Below the pieces are notes generated by a model. That model was not told the DNA's origin, ran no database searches, and saw nothing but the letters and a program-made list of their open reading frames with translations. DNA of 64,000 nt, taken from Saccharothrix sp. NRRL B-16348. Lineage in GTDB: Bacteria > Actinomycetota > Actinomycetes > Mycobacteriales > Pseudonocardiaceae. Location of the stretch: positions 124,001-188,000 of the forward strand of contig NZ_LGED01000125.1 in the NCBI RefSeq assembly GCF_001280085.1. Direction: 5' to 3'. Positions 56,810-64,000 of the stretch are shown here, piece by piece. The position numbers and the translations under genes were made by a program. The number at the start of each line of letters is the position of its first letter. Position 1 is the stretch's first letter.

Positions 56810-57988
56810 TCAGAGGAAGATGGTGTTGGGCTCGAGGCCCGCGACGACCCGCCCGTACAGCTCCATGTTCGTGTTCGGGTGGTGGTAGGCGTGCAGCCCG
56901 ATGGCCCGGCTGTCCCGCGCGATCCGCTGGATCGGCACGGTGTCGAGGACCGACGAAGCACCGCTCGCGGTGGCGAGGATGTCGACGGCCTCCCTGGACC
57001 GCTGGACGGTGAGCCCGAGGTCCAGGCGAGCGCTCACGCGGTCGAGCAACGTCCACGGCTCGCCGGCCTTGGCGTCGAGCTTCGCGGCCACGCGGTGGGT
57101 GTGGAAGTCGGCCTCGTCGATCCGGCCCGTGGCGTCGGCGATCTGCAGGTGCGTGAGCGGGGCGTGGCTCTGGTGCTCGTAGTCGGTGTACGTGATGACG
57201 CGGGTGGGCAGCCGCTCCATGAACGCCGCGTAGGCGGCGCGCGCGAGGCCCAGGTGCGTCCCGCACACCACCGCGGTCGCCAACGGCAGGAAGGGGGTGT
57301 TCCACATCTTGGCCGCGGCGTTCAGCACCGAGCGGTGCGTGCCGCTCTGCAGGACCGGCAGCATCGGGAGGATGCGCGAGTCCGGGACGAACACGTTGTT
57401 CGCGATGGTGGTGACGCTGCTCGACCCGCGCAGGCCCGACGCGTGCCAGTCGTCCATGACCTCGAGGTCCGACATGGGCACGAGGATCAGCACCGGCTCG
57501 GGCTGCTGCCCTTCGACGATGCGCACCGCGGCGTGCGCGTTCCAGTTGCTCTGCGGTGCGGCGGTGTTGAAGCCCCACTTGCCGTTGAACACCGCGCCAC
57601 CGTCCACCGGCACCCCGGCCGCGCCCGGCGCGAAGGTGCCGCTGATGCGGGCGTCGCCCGAACCGAAGACCTCGTCCTGGACCTCGTCGGAGAACAGGCC
57701 GGCCAACCAGTTGCTGATGGTCCACACCGTGGCGACCCAGCTGACGGCGCCGTCACCTAAGGCCATCTCGGTCAGGACGTCGACCGTCGTGGTCGTGTCG
57801 GACTCGTAGCCGCCGTACCGCGCCGGGAGGGTCAGCTTCAGCAGCCCGGCGTCCGTCAGGGCGTCGATCGAGTCCGGGTGCAGGACGCGGTTCTCCTCCT
57901 GCCACGGCGCGTTCTTGTTGAAGACGGGGACCAGTTCGCTCACCCTGCCGATGAGCTCGTCCCGCGATGGAGCGGTCTTGATGGTCAT
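56810..57988 (-). CDS. Acyl-CoA dehydrogenase-like flavoenzyme
   Basis: A 392-residue protein of the ACAD fold, closest in layout to the flavin-dependent monooxygenases and hydroxylases of the HsaA/DszC/pigment-hydroxylase group. N-terminal helical domain (LPARYGGYESDTTTTVDVLTEMA region), beta domain (ISGTFAPGAAG, FNGKWGFNTAA), and C-terminal four-helix domain. The catalytic glutamate of true acyl-CoA dehydrogenases is not obvious. It would use reduced flavin supplied by a partner reductase. ATG at 57988 has CGGAG seven bases upstream. The broken alpha/beta hydrolase lies just upstream in the same direction. Confidence 0.82.
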   Translation of the reverse strand: MTIKTAPSRDELIGRVSELVPVFNKNAPWQEENRVLHPDSIDALTDAGLLKLTLPARYGGYESDTTTTVDVLTEMALGDGAVSWVATVWTISNWLAGLFSDEVQDEVFGSGDARISGTFAPGAAGVPVDGGAVFNGKWGFNTAAPQSNWNAHAAVRIVEGQQPEPVLILVPMSDLEVMDDWHASGLRGSSSVTTIANNVFVPDSRILPMLPVLQSGTHRSVLNAAAKMWNTPFLPLATAVVCGTHLGLARAAYAAFMERLPTRVITYTDYEHQSHAPLTHLQIADATGRIDEADFHTHRVAAKLDAKAGEPWTLLDRVSARLDLGLTVQRSREAVDILATASGASSVLDTVPIQRIARDSRAIGLHAYHHPNTNMELYGRVVAGLEPNTIFL

Positions 57989-58127
57989 CTCAATACTCCG
58001 TAACGTGCCCGCCCGACCCACCGGTCGGGGCATGGATGGCTGTCATCCGAAACCCGATGGTCCAAAGAAGTGCGGCCGGTCATCGTTGGCCGGCCCTCGG
58101 CGAACACGGCGTCGCCCCCCTCTGGGA

Positions 58128-58609
58128 TCAGTCGAAGAATTTGGTGAACTCGTCGATCACCACCTGAGGCACCTCGTCGACGAAGTAGTGGCCCGCGTCG
58201 ACCACGACGACCTTGACGTCATTGCCCTGGTTGGGCGGCGTGGCCTGCATTAGCGCGGCGAACGTGCCGTCGCCGCCGCCGGAGACCATGCCGAGCATCG
58301 TCGCGGTCACCTTGTCGTAGGTGACGAGGTCGATGATGTCCTGGCCGAACGTGTTGTATTACGCGCCGAAGGCGCGAATCGCCCCCGGCGAGTCGGAGCG
58401 CTGCGCGAAGAATCCCACCAGGTCTGCGGCCGGTCGGGCGGCAGGATCAGCGGCGTGCCGATGCCGCCGGCCACGTAGTGCGGGTGAATGGTGTACACGG
58501 TGAGGTTGTCCGTGCGAAAGTCGCCCGCCAGCGAGTTCGCCGGATCGGCGTCACTCGGGATGGTGGTCACTGTTCCCGACGAATCGGAATAGTGGACTCC
58601 CGTGGTCAT
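58128..58609 (-). pseudogene. Broken alpha/beta hydrolase gene
   Basis: The first about 55 codons (from ATG 58609) give an alpha/beta hydrolase start with GGIGTPLILPPDRPQTWWD, the HGxP-type region. The frame then fails. The adjacent frame continues with sensible C-terminal sequence (RSDSPGAIRAFGA, then an in-frame TAA, YNTFGQDIIDLVTYDKV, ATMLGMVSGGGDGTFAALM, VVVVDAGHYFVDEVPQVVIDEF with the catalytic His). The nucleophile elbow and about half of the usual 290 residues are missing. So there is an internal deletion, a frameshift and a stop. It was probably an epoxide hydrolase- or dehalogenase-like enzyme. Confidence 0.8.
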
Positions 58610-58954
58610 TCACACGCCTTCCTGATGGGCCGGATCACTGTGTCGGTCGCGTCGCGATCGTGCCCTTCGCCGGCGCGATCACCAGATCATCGTATGCCCC
58701 GTGTCGCCCCGGGAGTCTCTTCTATCCTGCTCTTTTCAGACCTCTTTGGCGGAGATCGTTCTCCGCCTGGGTCGAAAGTCTTGCGGGAGGTTTGTGCTGG
58801 TCGGTCGCTTCCTCCCTGCGGTGTGCGGTGCGGGCCGGTGGGCGCCTGGGCTGAGGCGCAACCCGCGGGTGGCGTCCGGAGCCTAGCTTGTGCAACTATA
58901 AGGTTGCACGTGTCGCCAGCGCTAGATCCGACGACAGCAGCAGGAGTCCTTCTG
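58610..58954. other. Intergenic region with an orphan operator
   Basis: No supported gene. Base composition is less GC-rich than the core window. The only clear element is the palindrome at 58890-58909. Confidence 0.5.
58890..58909. promoter_or_regulatory. Palindrome GTGCAAC-N6-GTTGCAC
   Basis: A perfect 7-base-arm inverted repeat whose spacer TATAAG resembles a -10 hexamer. This is a typical repressor operator overlapping a promoter. It points to the gene remnant that begins about 45 bases later; no intact regulator gene is next to it. Confidence 0.55.
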
Positions 58955-59300
58955 AGTGAAGACCGGATCGAGGGCGACACCCCTGTTCGAGCGACCCTTG
59001 GAGCAGGTGTGGCGTTCCTTGGCGGGAGCTGCGCGACGGCGACATCGACATCGCCGCCCGGTTCACCGGTCAGCGGCGGTTGATCCTGCTGGTCCTGCTC
59101 GGCGCCGGGATGGAGCTGTCCGCGCTGCCCTGGACCACCGCCGCCTGGGCGCTGCCCTCGGCGAGCTTCGCGCTGCCGTTCGGTCGGTTCCTCGTGGCGC
59201 TCATGGTCGGCGAGGGTGACACCCTGAACGCCGGCCACCCGCTCGGTCGAGCTGTCCGCACGTGCGCTTCGTCTACGAGATCGAGCACGGCCCGGACCGG
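58955..59300 (+). pseudogene. Possible gene remnant, membrane protein-like
   Basis: After the palindrome, coding-like sequence is spread over more than one frame: RDGDIDIAARFTGQRRL, a hydrophobic stretch (LILLVLLGAGMELSALPWTTAAW) and then, in another frame, HVRFVYEIEHGPDRPAARRT before a stop. It reads like a gene broken by frameshifts, perhaps a small transporter or membrane protein. No family can be named, and the limits are approximate. Confidence 0.35.
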
Positions 59301-59320
59301 CCCGCCGCACGTCGGACATG

Positions 59321-59358
59321 ACGCGGCCCCGCTTCGTCAGTCCGAAGCGGGGCCGCGT
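59321..59358 (-). terminator. Terminator of the FAD oxidase-SDR operon
   Basis: A perfect 16-base stem (59321-59336 with 59343-59358) and 6-base loop, 14 bases beyond the SDR stop codon. No T-run. Confidence 0.8.
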
Positions 59359-59372
59359 ACTCGTGCTGGGAA

Positions 59373-60098
59373 TCAGCCGCCCAGGGCGGCCTTCGCCTGC
59401 TCGGCGAACACGCGCTCCAGTGCCTTCGAGGGGCTGTCGGCGAAGTTGCCGCCGATCATCATCGCGAAGTCGTCGGGGAAGATCTCCTCGACACCGGCGT
59501 CGACCGCGTCGTACACGGCCTTGGCGACAGCCTCCGGAGACACCTTCGGCACATCGCCGAAGTCCTTGGTCATCTCGGTGTCGACCAGACCGGGGAACAC
59601 GGCGTGAACGGCGACGTTCTTGAAGGCCAACACGGTGCGCAGCGCCACGGTCTGGCTGTACAGGGCGGCCTTCGACATCGAGTAGCTGGGCGCCATGGGA
59701 ACCGGCGAGATCGCGCTCAGCGAGACGATGTTGATGATCCGACCGGACGTCTGGATCAGCGACGGCAGGAAGGCCTGGGTCACCCGAAGCGTTCCACCGA
59801 CGTTGACGTCCAGGTGACCCTGCACCACCGCGGGGTCGCTCAGGTCGTCGAAACCGAACGAGCCGGCGTTGTTCACCAGAACGTCGATCGACCCGACCTG
59901 CTCGACCGCCGCGGCGACCTGACCCGCATCGGTGATGTCCAGCGTCACCGGAACGACGCGGTCGTCCGAGTGGCTGAGCGGCTGCCGCGTTCCGGCGTAC
60001 ACCCGGCTCGCGCCCTTGGCCAGAGCTGCGTCGACGAGCGCCCGTCCGATACCCCGGTTTGCACCGGTCACCAGGACCGATTTACCCGAGATTGACAT
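59373..60098 (-). CDS. Short-chain dehydrogenase/reductase
   Basis: A 241-residue classical SDR: TGANRGIG near residue 12, NNAG, catalytic Ser in VSLSAIS and YSMSK, and GTR after the second strand, suggesting NADP. ATG at 60098 has GGAGG eight bases upstream. It starts 29 bases after the FAD oxidase stop, so the two are probably co-transcribed and may act on the same alcohol/ketone in successive steps, although the oxidase is exported. It ends at a strong terminator. Confidence 0.9.
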   Translation of the reverse strand: MSISGKSVLVTGANRGIGRALVDAALAKGASRVYAGTRQPLSHSDDRVVPVTLDITDAGQVAAAVEQVGSIDVLVNNAGSFGFDDLSDPAVVQGHLDVNVGGTLRVTQAFLPSLIQTSGRIINIVSLSAISPVPMAPSYSMSKAALYSQTVALRTVLAFKNVAVHAVFPGLVDTEMTKDFGDVPKVSPEAVAKAVYDAVDAGVEEIFPDDFAMMIGGNFADSPSKALERVFAEQAKAALGG

Positions 60099-60127
60099 GT
60101 ATTGCCCTCCAATATGATTACCATTAG

Positions 60128-61774
60128 TCACGACGGAAGCTGGATCGACTGCCGATGACGGAATACGTTACGCGGATCGTACCGCAGCTTGACCTGCTGC
60201 AGACGTGGATAGGCGCCCTTGTAGTAGAGCCCGTGCCAGGGTGTTGACGACCTGTTCCACGCCCCATCGCTCAGGTCGGCATCGCAGTAGTTCAGGTAGG
60301 CCCCGTCGGAGGCGGCGTTCGGCACGGGAACACCGCCGGTGTCGGCATAGACGTCATAGTACACCTGGCGTGCCCAGGCGATGTTGACCGCATCATCGGC
60401 CGGATTCGACCACGGTGCCGCCCACAGTGCCTTGTACGCGGCGTCGCGATGCTGAATGGCGGTGTCCGCCTGGGGAACCGAAGCGGTCGCCCCACCGTAA
60501 GGGCTGAGGATGAGGTTGAGGTTCTTGTTCGATACGTCCGATCGGGTGAAGTGGCGGTAAATCGTCGCGGCCTGTGTCGCGGTGAACGGCTGCTTCATGA
60601 ACGCCGACTTGTACTCGGCGCGCAGGGTCGGGTCGTTCGCCAGCGGGTTGGCGGTGGACGTGTATTTCATGAACTGCAGCCACGGCATCGGAGTGGTCTG
60701 CGTGAACAGCGGGGGCGCCGCGCCGTTGGCCAGGTGGGCGATGAACGAATCCATGATCGACTGGGCGTTCGGCGTCGCCGCGTCGATCTGGGTCAGCGCG
60801 ATGATCTGACCGTTCGACTTGTGGAAGACCTGGAAGAGGCAGGCCAGGTCACGACCCGGGCTGGACGGCGAGAGGTTCGCGGCGTGCCAGCTGCCGTAGT
60901 TGATGAGCAGCCGGGAGAACTGCGCCTCCGTCAGGTTGTTCAGGTTCCAGCCGGTGGCGTTGAACAGGACCTTCGCGGGCGGGTTCGGCAGCAGCTTGCG
61001 CGGGTCCGTGCCGGTGGCGCCGGGGGAGCGGAAGAAGTACCGCGTGATGACGCCGAAGTTGCCGCCACCGCCCCCGGTGTGCGCCCACCAGAGGTCGCGG
61101 TTGGGGTCGTTCGCCTCACGGGTCGCGAGAACCGTCTTCACCTGCCCCGAGGAGTTCACGGTGACGACCTCGACCGCGTAGAGGTGGTCGACCACGATGC
61201 CGTTGCGGCGGACCAGCCATCCCCAGCCGCCACCGGCGACGTGGCCGCCGAGGCCGACCGAGTAGCAGACACCGGCGGGAATGACCGTGCCCCAGGTCTG
61301 GTACAGCTTCTCGTACACGTCCAACAACGTCGCGCCGGTTTCCATCGCGATCGAGTTGGTGGCCGCGTCGTAGTAGATCCGGTTCATGTTCGTGAGGTCG
61401 ATGATGACCTTGGCGTCACCGCTGTAGACGAAGTCCTCGAAGCAGTGACCTCCGCCGCGAACGGTGATCTTCTTTCCCTGGCTGATCGCACCGGCCACGA
61501 TCGGGGCGATCTGCTCGGGCGCATCTACGACGTAAACGTTGTCGGGCCTCGCCGACCATCGCGGGTTCAACCCTATGACCAAGTCCGGGTACTGAATGTC
61601 GGTAGCACAGACTGTCGTGGCGCTGCTCGTGGCAGCGACCGGACCGCCGCCGGCTTCGGTGGCCAACGCGGTACCCGAAAGCAGCGCACTCTCGACAAGT
61701 ACCGAACCGCCCACTCCGATGGCGGTGCCGGCGAGGAACCTTCTTCGGCTGGGACCTTGCTGCTTCTCGGGCAT
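60128..61774 (-). CDS. Tat-exported FAD oxidase, berberine-bridge type, bicovalent flavin
   Basis: A 548-residue oxidase. The N-terminus has SRRRFLAG and a hydrophobic segment to about residue 40, a twin-arginine signal. The FAD_binding_4 domain follows, with both covalent flavin attachment residues present: His110 (RGGGHCFEDF) and Cys170 (PAGVCYSVGLGGH). The C-terminal BBE motif (LNYCDADL, YPRLQQVKLRYDPRNVF) closes the flavin site. Bicovalent enzymes such as aclacinomycin oxidase and hexose oxidase oxidise sugars or alcohols and make hydrogen peroxide. ATG at 61774 has GGAGG four bases upstream. The substrate is unknown; folded export with cofactor is expected. Confidence 0.9.
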   Translation of the reverse strand: MPEKQQGPSRRRFLAGTAIGVGGSVLVESALLSGTALATEAGGGPVAATSSATTVCATDIQYPDLVIGLNPRWSARPDNVYVVDAPEQIAPIVAGAISQGKKITVRGGGHCFEDFVYSGDAKVIIDLTNMNRIYYDAATNSIAMETGATLLDVYEKLYQTWGTVIPAGVCYSVGLGGHVAGGGWGWLVRRNGIVVDHLYAVEVVTVNSSGQVKTVLATREANDPNRDLWWAHTGGGGGNFGVITRYFFRSPGATGTDPRKLLPNPPAKVLFNATGWNLNNLTEAQFSRLLINYGSWHAANLSPSSPGRDLACLFQVFHKSNGQIIALTQIDAATPNAQSIMDSFIAHLANGAAPPLFTQTTPMPWLQFMKYTSTANPLANDPTLRAEYKSAFMKQPFTATQAATIYRHFTRSDVSNKNLNLILSPYGGATASVPQADTAIQHRDAAYKALWAAPWSNPADDAVNIAWARQVYYDVYADTGGVPVPNAASDGAYLNYCDADLSDGAWNRSSTPWHGLYYKGAYPRLQQVKLRYDPRNVFRHRQSIQLPS

Positions 61775-61917
61775 GTTTCCTCCACGCTACTTATCGGGAA
61801 TTGCTGTCTCCTCCACGTTGACCGGGCAAGCGGTTCACAACCTAAACGTGGATGTGGAGGCCAACATCTTCTATCGTGCGCAGTTGCCGGCCCTGCTTCC
61901 GGCGTGCGCGGGTGTGA

Positions 61918-62376
61918 TCAGCTCGTCGGAGCGTCCAGCGGATCGAACACGACGAGGGGGAACGTCCGGTCGGCCTTCGCCTGGGCGTCGGCGACGTGGG
62001 GGTACGCGGTGGTGAAGGCGGCGAAGAGCTTCTCGTGCTCGGCGCCTTCGGCGACTCGAGCCCGTACCCGGTGGATGGCGATGCCACCGGCACCGTCGGA
62101 GACCTCGATGGCCGTTTCGGGGTGTTTGCGAACATTGAAGTACCAGGCGGGATGCCGGTCGCTGCCACCGGCGGAAGCGACGACGACCCAGGTGCGGTCT
62201 CCGGGGGCGAACAAGCCGAGGGGGCTGACGTACCGGGTGCCCGACTTGGCGCCGGTGTGGTGGAGCAGGAGAAGAGGGGTGCCCGCGAAGGGGCCGCTCA
62301 CGACGCCGCCATTGGCGCGGAACTCCTCGGCCAGCCGACGGTTGAAGTCGTTGCCGTATTCGGTCAATTCGGTCAT
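61918..62376 (-). CDS. F420/deazaflavin-dependent nitroreductase-family protein (Ddn-like)
   Basis: A 152-residue split-barrel protein of the DUF385/Ddn family: LLLHHTGAKSGTRYVSPLGLF, WVVVASAGGSDRHPAWYFNV and a C-terminal FPLVVFDP match the cofactor-binding segments of F420-dependent enzymes. These reduce quinones or nitro compounds with F420H2. ATG at 62376 has AGGA upstream; the longer frame has no support. It is read in the same direction as the FAD oxidase, 143 bases upstream of it. Confidence 0.88.
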   Translation of the reverse strand: MTELTEYGNDFNRRLAEEFRANGGVVSGPFAGTPLLLLHHTGAKSGTRYVSPLGLFAPGDRTWVVVASAGGSDRHPAWYFNVRKHPETAIEVSDGAGGIAIHRVRARVAEGAEHEKLFAAFTTAYPHVADAQAKADRTFPLVVFDPLDAPTS

Positions 62377-62790
62377 CGGTCCTGGCTCCCGTTTGGGGTG
62401 GCCGGCAGCTGGGCATGTCTGCCGCGCCATTCCACGGCCCAATAAGAGCTGGTTGACGGCTGATGGCGAGGAGAACACCTGCAAAGAAGTCACGCTGCGA
62501 CCCTCATGTGACAGTGTGGCAAGTCACAGACTCGCGCACGGCGGGGACAGTGAGTGATTGGCGCGACCCGGCGTTCCCGGATTGCCGAGTCGTGGGTGGC
62601 CTGCTTTCGTGGACCATATCGCTGCGGATAACCGATGCTACCACCGACGTGCCCTTGCGGAAGGAACTCTTCCGCCGGGCTGCACTCTTAGCCATACAGA
62701 ATTTTAATGGTCGGCCCTAAGCCATTCGGAAGTTTAATGTCGAGGTTAGCTCGCGGCGTGTCCGCTGACTCCGGCTTGGGGAGATGCAGT
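62377..62790. other. Intergenic stretch without supported genes
   Basis: About 410 bases of lower-GC sequence. Short open frames exist, but none has a ribosome site or a recognisable domain. It probably holds the promoter of the F420-type gene and the decayed left end of the adjacent insertion sequence remnant. Confidence 0.5.
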
Positions 62791-63137
62791 ATGTCGGCGT
62801 CCGAGATCGCCCGGCAACTGCGAGTGTCTGTCCCACAACTCGGTGTATATATGAGGGCGCCGATGGGTGGCCGAAGGCGATACCGGATTGGTCTCCAATG
62901 GTCCTTCCGGCGCGGACTGCCTCTCTCGCCGAAGCAGCTGGATCGGCCGGTCTCGGCGTTGCGGGAAGGCTCCGCCGCACACGGTTGCCGGCGGTGGACC
63001 TGGCGAGGGTCGCGGACCTGATCGGCCGGTCGAACGTGACGAGGAGTCAGGCCGGCGTCAGCCTCGACCGGAATCGCCCTAATTCGGATTATTCAACCTC
63101 TTGTAGCCGACTGTTCATGCACGATCGCGCCGAGTGA
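62791..63137 (+). pseudogene. Decayed IS630-family transposase fragment
   Basis: Pieces of an IS630-type transposase N-terminal region are scattered over two frames: MSASEIARQLRVSV (helix-turn-helix), then LPLSPKQLDRPVSALREGSAAHGC in the same frame, and VDLARVADLIGRSNVTRSQAGVSL in another. In intact relatives these occur in this order and join as RWTLARVADLIG, so a frameshift lies near 62997-63002. The catalytic DDE domain is missing and no terminal repeats were found. It marks an old insertion. Confidence 0.75.
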
Positions 63138-63228
63138 CGCAGACCTGGTCCGTTGGACACCCTCCCGTCCGCTCTCCACGGGAAAACGGAGGCGACGGCC
63201 GCGCCGCACTTTTCGTAGATTGACCGGC

Positions 63229-63810
63229 GTGACCAAGCCCGACTACCCCATCCGGACGAGGCGCCTGACCCTGCGCCCCTTCACCCTCGCCGACCACGCC
63301 GCCCTGCACTCCTGGCAGTCCCGCCCGGACGTCGTCCGCTACCTGTACGGCGAAGCGCGCACGCCCGAGGAGACCACCGACAGCCTGGCGCTGAAGGCAG
63401 CGGTGACGTGGCCGGAGAAGGAGGGCGACCACCTCGCGCTCGCGGTCGAGAAGGACGGCGAGGTCATCGGCGAAGCCGTGCTCAAGTGGCTCAGCGAGGC
63501 GCACCGGCAGGGCGAGGTCGGCTACATCTTCCACCCCGACCACCACGGCAAGGGCTACGCCACCGAAGCCGCCGCCGCCATGCTCGACCTCGGCTTCACC
63601 CACCTCGGCCTGCACCGCGTCGTCGCGTCGTGCGACGCGTTCAACGAGCCGTCGTGGCGCGTGATGGAACGGCTCGGCATGCGCCGCGAGGCCCACTTCC
63701 GGCACAACGAGATCTTCAAGGGCGCGTGGGGCGAGGAGCTGATCTACGCGATCCTGGAGGACGAGTGGCACCGGATGGCGGACAGCCGGTGGCGGCCGGG
63801 CGGCGCATGA
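63229..63810 (+). CDS. GNAT family N-acetyltransferase (RimJ/RimL type)
   Basis: A 193-residue acetyltransferase: RTRRLTLRPFTLADHAAL opening, acetyl-CoA loop with HPDHHGKGYATEAAAAMLDLGF and the C-terminal FNEPSWRVMERLGMRREAHF, typical of enzymes that acetylate ribosomal protein N-termini or small amines. GTG at 63229 is preferred over the longer start; the upstream TAGATT could be a -10 element with a very short leader. The stop lies seven bases before the next ATG. Confidence 0.9.
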   Translation: MTKPDYPIRTRRLTLRPFTLADHAALHSWQSRPDVVRYLYGEARTPEETTDSLALKAAVTWPEKEGDHLALAVEKDGEVIGEAVLKWLSEAHRQGEVGYIFHPDHHGKGYATEAAAAMLDLGFTHLGLHRVVASCDAFNEPSWRVMERLGMRREAHFRHNEIFKGAWGEELIYAILEDEWHRMADSRWRPGGA

Positions 63811-63817
63811 TGTCCGG

Positions 63818-64000
63818 ATGAAGAGGTTCACGGAGGACAGCGGCGCCTACGAGCACTGGCTGGCGGACAACCAGGACCAGTACGTCATCAACGCCGAGCG
63901 CAGCCTGAACCCGAACAACCTCATGCTGCACCGCGCCTCCTGCCGCACGATCAACGGCACACCGACCCGCGGCACCACGTGGGTGGGCAGCTACGTGAAG
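63818..64000 (+). CDS. Unrecognised protein, 5' part
   Basis: The first 61 codons of a gene running off the right edge. ATG at 63818 follows the GNAT stop by seven bases, so it is in the same operon. The visible part is polar with DSGAYEHWLADNQDQYVINAERS and LHRASCRTINGTP, without signal peptide or membrane helix. I do not recognise the family. Confidence 0.7.
   Translation, partial: MKRFTEDSGAYEHWLADNQDQYVINAERSLNPNNLMLHRASCRTINGTPTRGTTWVGSYVK

Noticed and set aside
62463..62720. Small gene before the IS630 remnant
   Set aside because: No start signal or family; composition fits noncoding or decayed sequence.

Overview
The window is high-GC DNA with frequent GTG starts, overlapping GTGA/ATGA gene junctions and purine-rich ribosome binding sites. 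Together with a DUF742 protein, a LAL-type LuxR regulator, DUF4360 proteins, an F420-type oxidoreductase and EshA-like proteins, this points to a filamentous actinomycete, most likely Pseudonocardiaceae (Saccharothrix/Actinosynnema/Lentzea-like). The genus is inferred from gene content only. No rRNA, tRNA, CRISPR array or intact mobile element was seen.

Layout. 1-4.6 kb: end of a beta-hydroxyacid dehydrogenase, an orphan DUF742 protein and a MacB-like ABC exporter pair behind a palindromic operator. 4.6-9.7 kb (leftward): two tandem cyclic-nucleotide-domain encapsulin shell proteins (family 2B, EshA-like), then a polyprenyl diphosphate synthase and IspH. This is the most striking system here: a predicted isoprenoid nanocompartment operon. 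10.1-11 kb: a secreted cutinase/polyester hydrolase. 11.2-16.1 kb: LAL regulator, thioesterase, zinc alcohol dehydrogenase and a Tat-exported cyclase-family hydrolase in one run. 16-20.6 kb: a membrane protein, a NarL-type two-component system and a divergent WecB-like epimerase. 20.6-26.9 kb: SelO, a SUKH protein, a GH30 glycosidase with a CBM and its divergent LacI regulator, and a frameshifted ankyrin gene. 27-38 kb: secreted protease, PPK2, O-methyltransferase, Ser/Thr kinase, lipoprotein, diguanylate cyclase, MarR regulator and two tandem DUF4360 secreted proteins. 38-44 kb: gltBD (glutamate synthase), flanked by two copies of one 18-base hairpin. 44.4-53 kb: VIT-family transporter, small regulators, an ArsR/SDR divergent pair with twin operators, a 22-bp tandem repeat, SGNH esterase, TetR regulator, OmpR-type two-component system and a CAP-domain lipoprotein. 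52.7-56.7 kb: branched-chain 2-oxoacid dehydrogenase operon (E1 alpha, E1 beta, E2) with a divergent Lrp/AsnC regulator. The E2 linker carries an in-frame copy of the repeat element seen at 48.2 kb.

57-63.2 kb looks like a recently reshuffled segment. It has lower-GC stretches, a broken alpha/beta hydrolase, an unassigned gene remnant, an orphan operator and a decayed IS630-type transposase, together with intact redox genes (ACAD-like flavoenzyme, SDR, Tat-exported bicovalent-FAD oxidase, F420-type reductase). The window ends with a GNAT acetyltransferase and the start of an unrecognised gene.

How genes work together. IspH makes IPP/DMAPP and the prenyl synthase elongates them; the encapsulin shell probably sequesters the synthase. 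The BCKDH complex supplies branched acyl-CoA starters, GltBD assimilates nitrogen, and the secreted hydrolases (cutinase, GH30, protease, SGNH esterase) fit a saprophytic lifestyle.
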